From Ulva prolifera (lineage: Eukaryota > Chlorophyta > Ulvophyceae > Ulvales > Ulvaceae), in contig CM041197.1 of the NCBI GenBank assembly GCA_023078555.1, positions 2,700,501-2,764,500 of the forward strand: a DNA stretch of 64,000 bases, in the 5' to 3' direction. The notes below the pieces were generated by a model. The model saw only the letters and a program-made list of their open reading frames with translations, had not been told where the DNA came from and made no database searches. The first letter of the stretch is position 1, and each line of letters begins with the position of its first letter. This document shows, in pieces, positions 41,793 to 51,556 of the stretch. Position numbers and translations under genes: made by a program.

Positions 41793-42260
41793 ATGGCAGA
41801 GATTTTGCTTGCCAACTTCATAGTCTCATCGGCCATTGCAGCGAATAGTTGGCATGAGCCATTGTTGCCCAACGTGTACGTACCTCGAACAAGACGTGGT
41901 CACCAGCGGACATCACCCATGATATCAACAACTAAAAGAGCAGCAACGATAACAAAGTTCATGATGTTTCAGAGGCCATGTATATGTGGTCTCATGTTAC
42001 ATGAAGCATGTACAATCTCGCGGCTGGAGCATCTCGCAGGCTGCGGCAATCGGTATACAACAAGCCCCGTGTTATGCAGCAAGGATAACATGTATGTAGG
42101 CGTAATTCGATGTCGTATATCTGCCGATGCTGTCCGGCTTGAGGAAAGGCAAACGTTGCTGTTAGCACTAGCGCAACTATATCGAGATACTGCCGCTCGT
42201 ACGCAGCTATTCGCTAAACATTGGGCCGACAATAATTCAATCATACTTGAGTGTGTCTAG
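41793..42260 (+). CDS. Hypothetical ORF, 155 codons, possible leader and Cys-bearing middle (tentative)
   Basis: The open frame starts MAEILLANFIVSSAIAANSW, which could be a leader or a membrane-anchor-like start. It has several cysteines in its middle (RPCICGLMLHEAC, LAGCGNRY, VLCSKDN) and ends in a Leu/Gln/Arg-rich stretch that would form an amphipathic helix (RLEERQTLLLALAQLYRDTA). Another frame directly after it (from 42251, CLEYLTALLKSIRSLEDETA) has similar composition, so the two may belong to one gene with an intron or frame break that I could not place. It lies wholly between the inverted arms. No family recognised; it may not be a gene. Confidence 0.25.
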   Translation: MAEILLANFIVSSAIAANSWHEPLLPNVYVPRTRRGHQRTSPMISTTKRAATITKFMMFQRPCICGLMLHEACTISRLEHLAGCGNRYTTSPVLCSKDNMYVGVIRCRISADAVRLEERQTLLLALAQLYRDTAARTQLFAKHWADNNSIILECV

Positions 42261-43248
42261 AGTATCTCACAGCTCTGTTGAAGAGCATACGCAGCCTGGA
42301 AGATGAGACAGCACATGCCGCTGCAAATAGCACGGCAACACAGCCTTCAGTTAGTCAACTATGCAACGTCACATCCGCTATGAGCAACGTACTACTTGCT
42401 TGTGATTGCAGCCATGGCAAAGGCGCCCCCATGGGGCCCCAACGGGTTGTTGCCTGCGCGCTGTTGGCCCGACGGAGACACCGTCATGCTCGGTTCGCCA
42501 AGTACGAAGCATGACGCTGTGACCCATCCGCGGGGGGTCTCGATAAGGAGGTCGCAGCGCGACAGGGTGTGCCGGCGGCTGGCGGCGCGGGACGCCGGCA
42601 GTCTAGATCTGACCCGCAGCGAAAACCGTGTTGTGCACCACCACCATGGCTCCTCTCTAAAGTTACCTCCGTCAGCCTGACCCACGTGACCGACGCCGTC
42701 ACGCCTCGTGCCTTACGACGCCTGCATGACCACCGGGGTCACATGCCATGCAGTTGCACTGCCATGGCGCTGCAGCTGCGCTGGCGCTCGCGGCGGTCCA
42801 ATAATTAAAACGCATTCAGCGGGAACACATTGCCCTTGTTTCTTACTGTGCTGTTTGGACATTGATAGGCGCTGTGCGACCTGGTGGGTCAGGACAACGT
42901 TGGCACGAGCCCGCAGTGAGGCCTGCAAATTGGCTGCAATCTAGGACAATGTGCTTGCTAAAGTGAAGCCGCTCCACTACCTGACATGCTGGTCGTTGAG
43001 CATATGTAGTTGCTGCGGTGCCGGGGAGATTGCCGTGTTGCCGTGTTGATGCAGTGGCCCGTGCCCCTCCGCCAGGCCGCATGTTTGCTGCAACACAGCT
43101 CCGTTGCAACGAAGAAACAACAATGCCAGTATGTGGACGTTGGCTGGGTGGTCAGTCTATAACTGTGTTTGCGTTGCAAAAGCTCTGCAGATGCTAACAC
43201 TGATGTTGACCTCGCCCGCGGCTCTGCAGCAGCGCTCGACACACTAAA

Positions 43249-43581
43249 ATGAACCACAAATTCACTGTTGTTTTACTGCTGACCATATTCCTGTACTGTA
43301 GTGGAACCGCCGCAAATTGCACCGCAAAGGCAATTGGTTTGCTCCGAGTAGCCGCGCGTGACAATTCTGATCGTCGCTCTAATACAACATCGCCGCAGTG
43401 CTATGAAAATCAACGATATGATGTAAAAAGTTTAATGTTTGCTTTGCGTTTAGCCCTGATTATTACGCAACAGCTGGGCAGGTCTCTGCAGTGGTTTACT
43501 GCCAACATCCGAAGACAAGACAGTGCTGGCAAGCAAGCACGTCCACAGTGTGGACTCCACACTAAGCTAAAAAAAAATTAA
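43249..43581 (+). CDS. Hypothetical small secreted protein (tentative)
   Basis: A single open frame of 110 codons begins MNHKFTVVLLLTIFLYCSGT followed by AANC, a textbook-shaped signal peptide (basic start, hydrophobic core, small residues at the cleavage position). The rest holds NTT as a possible glycosylation site, two more cysteines (SPQCYEN, PQCGLHT) and a lysine-rich end (KLKKN). A GTAAAAAG donor-like site at 43422 could end the first exon early. No family is recognised; the leader is the only real support. Confidence 0.35.
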   Translation: MNHKFTVVLLLTIFLYCSGTAANCTAKAIGLLRVAARDNSDRRSNTTSPQCYENQRYDVKSLMFALRLALIITQQLGRSLQWFTANIRRQDSAGKQARPQCGLHTKLKKN

Positions 43582-43978
43582 ATCAAAGCTTGCATTGCTG
43601 CTCAGCTGTAGGCCAGCCAAGGCAGCTCGCAGAGACAAGCTTTTGGCGAAAGGCACTTTGGTTTGCAGTCCGCGCTGCCCAACATCGCAGGCATGCACGC
43701 ATCGCAGCGCTGCCTCTTTGAAAGCTTTTCAAGCTCTTTGTAGTGGAACGCCAGACAGCAGTCGTTCGTCTTCACGTTGCATGGCTGGGCAGTTGCGGTG
43801 ACTGCTCGTGGCAGCCGTCATATCCACCTACAGGCGGTCGTCATATGCGCGTAACATGCCCACCCATGTGGGGTGGCGTGACCTCACGGAGGTACACCTA
43901 AAAATGACCCCACCATGTGCTGCACCGGCTGTGCACAGTCAGCGCGCACGTGTACACGTGCAGCTGTCGTCGCGGCTA

Positions 43979-44010
43979 GTGTATCTCAGAGATATATCTC
44001 TGAGATACAC
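43979..44010. repeat. Perfect 32-bp palindrome
   Basis: The half-site GTGTATCTCAGAGATA is followed directly by its exact complement, with no spacer. A nearby ATCTCGAGATACACT (about 44038) and AGATCTAGAGATACACTGG (about 44577) share the GAGATACAC end. A hairpin-forming element or the footprint of a small inverted-repeat transposon are both possible. Confidence 0.9.
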
Positions 44011-46726
44011 ATACTGCAGCTGCGAAAATCCTGCACCATCTCGAGATACACTGCGGCACGCAACATCGATGCAGACTCGAAACCGAGGAGAGATGAACAG
44101 ACAACGAGAACCACTGCAGCCTTGGCAAATTATACTATCGCAGCTGCAGAATATGCATGCGAAGCTGGTTGTAGCCACAGAATCGGGTGTTCTGTCAGAC
44201 TGTCGGCAGCAGTCCTGTTCTGGCTATGCAGTCGGATCTGTATATCCTGATCAGCGGATATCTCGCGGAAGTCGTTACGTCGCGACGCTCCACATCGGAG
44301 ATCGCGCGGTTCACGCAGAATCTGCAGAGCTGGGCGACGGGCACCGCGTCCATGGTGCATATGATGATCATGCATCATCATGCACTTCAGCTCCCCACCG
44401 GCAGACATTCTTCGAGCCACACTCTAGCTACGTAGCAGCATCTATGTCTACATATAGTTCTGACACATGTGCAGGACATACGGTATATGTGCTGCCAGTG
44501 CCGACGGTGCGGCCGTCCAGCCACTGGGCCACTGAATGGGCCACTGAATGGGTCCGGACAGCATCGGTATGAGATAGATCTAGAGATACACTGGTGTCCA
44601 AACAGCTTACGCTGCACACACACGACTGGAGCAGACACTGGCAGCGTCCTTGACCTGGTGCGGTCAGGGGTCAGGGGTCCGGGTCTGGAGCAGCAGCGCA
44701 GCGCATGCATGCTGCAGCGGTGCGGCCGCTGACGCGCGAGCGCACTCGGGCGCCGGGCACCCCTGGGCTTCGGAGACTGTCCCCAACGGCGATGTTGCGA
44801 CTGAGCTTGAGGTTTGCTCGAGGGTCAAGAGCCCGGGCCCCCTGCGACACTGAGGCCCCCGGAGGCCCCCATGGCACGCGGGCACGCGGGGCCCAGGCCG
44901 GGGCGGTCCTTAATATATTTACACATTGCTGATCTGCATGATTGGCCGTCTTGACTGCAGCTGCCGCGTTTGCATGTGTGCATGTGTGCATGTGGCCGTG
45001 AGTGTGAGTGTGTGGGTTGTTGTATGCATGGAGGTGAGACTATGGGGGGGGGCATGTGTTGCAAGGACAAAGCCGGAGTGGCCAGTAGCACCGCCATGGC
45101 AACGCAAAAGCATGCCAACGCCCCAATGGGGGTGGGGGTTTGTGAGGACAGCGCGGGCTCACCGCGTGGGCGGCGGTGCTGCACCTCCACACCTCTGTGA
45201 GTTGTGAGCATTGCGGATCCTTCGGTGGATGTCTCTGCCGGTACGTCTCCCGAAACGTGCGTGTGTCTGCAAAAACTGTTTGCAGAGATTAGCAAGCCGG
45301 CGTCCCATAGGCACCGATGGCGTGGCCAAGCGATGATATCGCAATTAATTGGTGGCAAAGCTGCATTGGCATGAGGGAAGCATGAGCTGCAATTCTCAGA
45401 GGGCCAGGTGGTGACTAGCAGTGTGGTAACAGATTTGGAGATGGACACGGGTGGACACTGGGGTCTTTCCGGGGTCTTTCCGGGGGCGGAGCTATCAGCA
45501 AGTCTGTGATGAAGCCCGTGTAGGTGAGGCGTGATGTCCGGTTTGGATTTTTGAAAGCAACGTGGTCACCTTGCTCATCTGACTCTCCAATGGTATCCAT
45601 TCATGGAGATTCATGGACGTGACAGAGTCTCCATTCATGGAAATATGCACATGCTCAGTGTTCAGAGCCTACAGTGAACTGGTCGCGTTGCAGGTGATTG
45701 GCGTGGCGACCGCTTTCGAGACGCGCACCTGCTCTTTAAAGCTTTGCTGCATGGATGGAGGTCCATCCGATTGCCACAGTTGGCCGCGCATGGATCAGAC
45801 GTGCGTGGGGCCGAACACGGTCAGTGTGGTGTTTGCACGCCACGCTGGTGTCCCAAAAGACTCCACACCACCGTCTTACACGGACAACACGCCGTGACGT
45901 GCAATGCGCAAGGTATAGATTACGATTTGTGGCTCTCGATGGTGTGAGCGCTGCATTAATCAATGTTCACTGCGGGTGCAGACAAGATCAAGGTGTCATG
46001 CATTGTCGGCTGAGAAGTTCGAGTTCAATCACGAGCATGCCGTGCATTGCGTGCGGACGTCTCCGATATCTCAGACTGATTCCCCAGCGCCTCGAGAGCA
46101 GTGTTCTTTGCTTTTAGCGGCTTCGGTGTCCTCATGTGTGACTGCGTGCCTACAGAAGCACACCAAACTTGCGCTGTTACATCTGTTGTTTGTTGCAGCC
46201 AGGTCCTTACAGTTGATAGCGCGTTGTATCCTCGGCTACACTGTGCAATTTGGTGGGAGGATGGCCGCTGAATCACAAGACAAGCTGCGATACGTGCGAG
46301 CCCCGTCCATCTGAATCTGCCGTTAAGAGGCCAGCCACGGGGGCATACCTTGAGTTGCTTACGAGCCCAAATTAATTCCTGGTCAGGTAGAATCAGGTGC
46401 ATCTTGGAGCGGGAGCGCGAATGTTCAGTGTGCAATCAGATGGCGAACATCCCCTCTACGCTGGCGTTTTACATCGATGCTGTTCATCACAAGCCAAGCT
46501 TGGTGCACGGACACTAAAATTTACTGTCACCTGGTACCACAGCGTCTGCGATAGATGGTCATGTTGTTGTCTCTAGCTTCTGAGGTCCCGAACAGGCGCT
46601 CATTACAGCAGCTGTTCGTCAACGACTGGACGGAGTGCATGCGCGCACATAAAAACTAAAGATAATACATGCGAAGCCATCTGCGATGCCAAGTAGCCGC
46701 GCTCATGGCTTGCAGTCTCCGCGCAC

Positions 46727-49700
46727 ATGGAGGACTCGATATGTGTGCAGGTGAAAGAGCTTGGGGCGGGGAGTTTCGGAACATGCAAACTGGCGATCGA
46801 CCATGACGGTGAATATGTAGCAGTAAAATTTATACCTCGGGGTCGAAAGGTGTGCCTCTCTGCATATCCTGGTCCGTCGCGTCTTGATGCAAGGCTGTTT
46901 ACACAACGCTTCGTCCATCACCGTCGACTCAATTACACTCATTGAATTTGGCGGATATTTCCTGGCAGATTTTGTCATATACAGCGTTCTGCGCGGAGGG
47001 TCTCGATGTGAATCTGTGTGTTGCGCGTCACCGACAGTCAACTCGGCACGGCAAGGATTGCAGGGCACGTGCGACCGTGTCATCGGCAGGCTGAAGCGCA
47101 CTGCCTAGGAATTTGTTCATGCCTTTTGACCTACTGTATCCAGCTTGTACTTGCTAGAGGTGGCCGGCGACATCGGTGCAATCGTCGGCAGCATGTGTCG
47201 TGTCAGGCGCATGCTCCATCTGGCTTCTACCCTGCACGAGCCATACTGATCGGCTGTGATGCTGCAGGTCGACAAAAATGTCATGAGAGAAGTATTAGTG
47301 CACTCACAGCTGCACCACCCCAACGTGGTTGGCTTCAAGAGGGTGCGCCCTGCGTCCATCTGCAGCTCCCAAGCAGCTGTGTCGGCCCAGCTTAGAAAAA
47401 CCAGGCCATGCTCTCCGTCTGCCTGTAGTCCGTATTACATAGAGGCTAGCCCGTTCATCCAGTCGCCTGCTGTGTGCACCATTTGTCAAGTGGCTAGCAT
47501 CTGCATCAAACTGCAAGCGTCGCTGACTCCTCAGGATATGTTCAAGTAGACTGTTCCCTGTTGTACGGAATTCCGGAAATCACAACGAGCATGTTTTCAT
47601 ACATTTCTGGGGCAACCACCAATACACACCGCCTACTGCCCCTTGCCTCATGGAGCAGCAGAGCTGCCGAATTCTTCGCCAGCACCTGACTGTTCACACG
47701 ACGAAAGCCAAATCGCGACACTAGCTGCAGACACATTCACCAACAGTGATCTGTATACCCCCTCACGGTGGCCTCACCCTCTCCATGGCCAGCCCACCCA
47801 GGGCTCCCGCAATTCCATCCTCCCGACACGTGGTCCATGTCGAGCTTCCGGATGCCGAAAACATCCTCTCATGTTGACAGCACACCCAAGAAGCCGCCAG
47901 CAGCACAGCAGCTAGTAGCTGAGACTGTACCCCCTGGCACTGGTACATTCCGACACCATACCAGGCGGCCATACACAGCCACGCTGCAGCTGGTCCAAGC
48001 ACCGAGCGCCCGTGCCGCTGGGCCGCCGAGAGAGGCCGCTGGGGTGCTCCGTGGTCATACCGCAGGCCTTTTTCATGCAGGTTTTCCTTACGCCGACACA
48101 CCTGTGCCTCGTGCTGGAGTACGCGAGTGCGGGGGAGCTGTTTGAGAGCGTGCGGGACGCCGGCCGCTTCGATGAGGACATGGCCAGGTCCGCCCCCCCC
48201 TCCTTGCCGCTGCTTCTTCCCCGGCACCTCTGAAACCGCTGATGCCGCAACCTGCCTCCGCCCCTCTGCGCCCCCACCTCTGCCCTGCGCGGTGGCGAGG
48301 TGGCTTCCGGACGCACACCGACTCCTGACATGGTCACAGTCAGCCAGATCAGAGCTGTCATTGCCCAGCAACGATGCAGCCCGCAGCACGACTGATCCTC
48401 ACATGGGTCCCAGCACACAGTGCCGCCAGGCCGTTCCCTGACCCACAGCAGCGTATTGGTAGGCTTGATATGTTTGTTTGCTTTGCCATACAATGGCCCG
48501 GTATGTGTAACTTGCGAACAGCAGCGTATCGCCCGCAGCATGCGGGCGCGGCGGGCGCGGCTCCCCGTGTGGCACGACAGCCGCAGAGCGACGGGGGGGT
48601 GTTCGCGGTGCAGGTTCTTCTTCCAGCAGCTGATCGCGGGGGTGCACTTCTGCCACAAGCACGGCGTGTCGCACCGCGACCTCAAGCTCGAGAACACGCT
48701 GCTGAAGCACGAGGTGACGCAGGCCGGCTGCGCGCCGATCCCGGTCCTCAAGATCGCGGACTTTGGCTTCTGCAAGCACGAGTCGCTGCACACGCCCCCC
48801 GACTCGAAGGTCGGCACGCCTGCGTACATCAGCCCCGTGTGTCCCCCACCGATGTCAGCATAATCGAGTGAATCTGGATTCACCGAGCTGTGTGCATTTG
48901 GGCCGTTGACAGCTCGGGGCACATGGGACCACGTATGCCAGCGGTGTGCGCCTGACGGATGCTTCCGTTGATGTTTGTTGCTCCTGATGCTGCCCCGGCC
49001 CCTTCCCCCCGAGCAATCCTGCCACGGAGCTGGGCCCTGTGCATGCGCACTTGATCGGCCGTGCCGGCGGTCTCGGTGTCTCGGGAGCGCCGGCCCGGGC
49101 CACAAGGCGCCTCGCCCGAGCGGCTCCTACCGCACCTCCTCCGGTGTCACGTTCACAAGCAGCACCAGCGCATGGCGCGGCGCCTGCGCTGGTGCTCGCC
49201 GACCCTTGCGGCAATGGCCAATGTCTCCAGGGAGGGCCTCAAAGGTGGCCAACCTTCGGGCGCTGGCACAGGCCGCCGCTACCCCACCATTGCACTGTCT
49301 ATCATCCCAGCACAAGCCCAGCGCAAGCCCAGCACAAGCGCAGCAGGTGCCTTGATAGGGGCGTAGGCCGACCAGGCCCGATCGGCCACGCGGATCTGCA
49401 GGCAGCGTCACGGCCCCCACGCTTGAGATCTACGCGCCTCATTGCCGACAATGTCACCGGCAGGGCTGGCTGTCATCGAAGGGTGGGTGGGGCCTGCGTC
49501 AACGGCCGTCGCACAGGTCGTAGGCAGCCGTGGTGCCGATCATCCCCCACACCTCCCGCATGCCCCAGGGACGCGCACGGCACAGCTCCCGCGCCCTCCA
49601 ATCGGCGCCGTGTAGCATGCGACGGCCCCGCATGCAGTCAGGGTTGCGCACGGAGGAGAGAGGCGGCCGTGTGCGTGTGTGCAGGAGGTGCTGCAGGCGC

Positions 49701-50595
49701 CGCAGCAGTACGACGGCAAGGCCGCCGACGTGTGGTCGTGCGGGGTGCACCTCTACATCATGCTCGTCGGGTGGTACCCCTTCACCGACCCCCGCGACCC
49801 GAAGAACTTCCCGAAGACCGCGCAGTGCATCCACGAAGGACAGTTCTCGTACCCCGCGGGCCTCGAGCTCTCGGCGGCCTGCCAGCACCTCATCCGCCGC
49901 ATGCTCGAGAAGGACCCCCGCCACCGCATCACCATCGCCGAGGTGCAGCGGGATCCCTGGTTCCTGAAGAACCTCAGCCGGGAGCTCATGGTGCGCTGCG
50001 CGTGCTGTGCGTGCTGTGCGGCGGGCCATGTGTGCTGCGTGAGCGCGCGTGCGTTCGTGGATTAGAGTACATCTGGGGTCTCCTGGCCGCATGCATACCA
50101 ATATTGGCGTCTCCGGAGTAGCGGGAGCGCATATGCTGAATGTGTGGTGCCGCGTGGGTGGATGGGTTGTGCCGTGTGCGCTGCGCGGTGGTGTGTGCGT
50201 GTGCGTATTTGAGAGTGTGAGCAGGCGGTGCCGATGCCTGCCAGCTTGACTGATGTACGGTCGCTGCTGCTTCTGTGTGAAACACTCAGAAACCCATAGC
50301 TGCGGGCTGAGCTCTCGCCAGACGGGTGCGGGATGTGCGCAGACAGGAGAGCGGTACGCCCCCCTGCAGCTGCGAGCTCACGGCACGTACATCGCCAGAC
50401 GTGCAGCCACGCCTCCTGTGACCACGCTGCCTGTACTTGCTGAGTGGGGCGGTGGCGGAGGCACTCGTGGCCGGGCGGTTGACGGCCTGTGCTGTGGTGC
50501 AGGACGACTGCAGTGGCCTGCCGCACTACAAGAAATGCCAGCAGTCGTTACAAGAGATCAAGAAGCTCCTGGAGGATGCGAAGCGGACGGTCTGA
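46727..50595 (+). CDS. SnRK2-like serine/threonine protein kinase, six exons
   Basis: Exons 46727-46849, 47268-47342, 48081-48187, 48614-48836, 49685-49990 and 50503-50595 (phases 0,0,2,0,0) give 308 codons plus TGA. All kinase marks are present: GAGSFG (13-18), Lys34 in [36 protein letters not shown] with Asp124, DFG at 151-153, GTPAYISPE (Ser replaces the usual Ala of APE), [20 protein letters not shown] and [33 protein letters not shown] and FLKNL are SnRK2 hallmarks; in plants this family acts in osmotic-stress and abscisic acid signalling. The last exon encodes [17 protein letters not shown], matching the short helical domain I that packs on the kinase, but the acidic domain II that binds PP2C/ABA receptors in land plants is absent. 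A TGTAA polyadenylation-like signal lies at 50655-50659, about 60 bases after the stop. Confidence 0.93.
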
Positions 50596-51556
50596 TGACC
50601 ACACCTCTGTACAACACAAACGGGGCTTGCCAATGGGCGGTATTGCGATGGGGCTGTGTAATGGTTGATCATGCCACGTTGCTGGCTGCGGCGTCAGCGA
50701 TGGAGTTGGAGTCAAGCATTCAGACCTGTCCACGCAGGCTGGCTGTGCAGCCGCCTGGGCAGCCTCGGTGCCAAGATAGATGCTGCAGTGTCCAGGTTCG
50801 AGGGATCTGGCCAGTGAGACACGAAAGCGGCCTCCTGGACGGTGTTCTGTATGCCCGGCTGACCGTGACACTTGCTGAAATTGGGCTGGTCCACAAAGCA
50901 TGCTGTGATTACCGACACGTTATGATGCAACAGCTATGTCGGCCGCCCCTGCAACTGACTTGCTTCCGCCCCTGCAACTGACTTGCTTCTGACTTGCTCT
51001 TGACCCAGTGCTCTGACATTGACAAACGCTAGACTTGATGGCGGTGTGGCCATGGAAGACTTTTCCAATATAATTTCATGTTGTAATTCAGTCGTCGTGT
51101 GTGTGACCGGTCTGAGACAAGCTTGTGTCGAAAAAGGGCGCAGTCGGTGCGTGTGGGCACACCTGAGTGGGCACACCTGCCTGCAGATAACGGCGAGAGC
51201 GCCGAGCCAGTGCAAAAAACCAGAATATCGCGCCTTCGGTAGTATTGCTGGCCCATCGCTGCAGACCTGGGCTGCTTGATTTGCGCATACATGAGGTGCA
51301 CACCGGGCATCACTCCTTCGCCACTCTCCTCGCTCTCGTGAAGGGCACCGCTGCCACAGACTGCACGTGTTTGCGCGCGATCGCGACCAAGTGGCACGCT
51401 CACACTGTGCATGGTATCCATTTATAGTGCCATATGATGCGTTATGTGTCCTCTTCATGTTTGCTGTTCGCATTGAAAGACAGTGTTTGATTGACAGATG
51501 CAATCCATCTAGCGCGCTCAGCATTGTCCAGCATGTCCAGTTGATTCGGCGAAAGG
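50596..51556. other. Intergenic interval, no gene
   Basis: About 1 kb between two same-strand genes. It contains the SnRK2 3' region and presumably the promoter of the next gene. A short duplicated string CCGCCCCTGCAACTGACTTG occurs twice at about 50942-50985. Minus-strand frames at 50934-51593 carry no family motif. Confidence 0.5.

Larger units (their letters stand above)
41151..42554. repeat. Inverted duplication: 73-bp arms at 41151-41223 and 42482-42554
   Basis: The arm CGACCTCCTTATCGAGACCC... at 41151-41223 is repeated on the opposite strand at 42554-42482 with roughly seven mismatches. Read outward-in, both arms can be translated as DLLIETPRGWVTAS(S/C)FVLG; the left arm then has TAA where the right arm has GAA. 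Several changes are synonymous in this frame, which suggests a duplicated coding piece rather than only terminal repeats. The interval between the arms holds small open frames described separately. I recognise no transposase. Confidence 0.8.
42555..46726. other. Interval with small frames and a palindrome, no confident gene besides one tentative ORF
   Basis: About 4.2 kb before the SnRK2 gene. It contains the tentative secreted ORF at 43249-43581 and the palindrome at 43979-44010. A frame around 44187-44732 contains DLYILISGYLAEVV and HRYEIDLEIHWCPNS and might be an exon of something I do not recognise. A possible exon at 45692-45895 follows a GCGTTGCAG acceptor and is Cys-rich (CCMDGGPSDCHSWP), also unrecognised. 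No RNA gene or transposon domain found. Confidence 0.4.

Noticed and set aside
43808-44572. 254-codon plus-strand frame
   Set aside because: It runs through the 32-bp palindrome, has no leader or family motif, and its composition matches surrounding non-coding DNA.
45200-45260. String resembling 5.8S rRNA-like GGATCCTTCGGTGGATGTCTC
   Set aside because: The similarity is short and neither flanking rRNA nor the rest of a 5.8S sequence is present.
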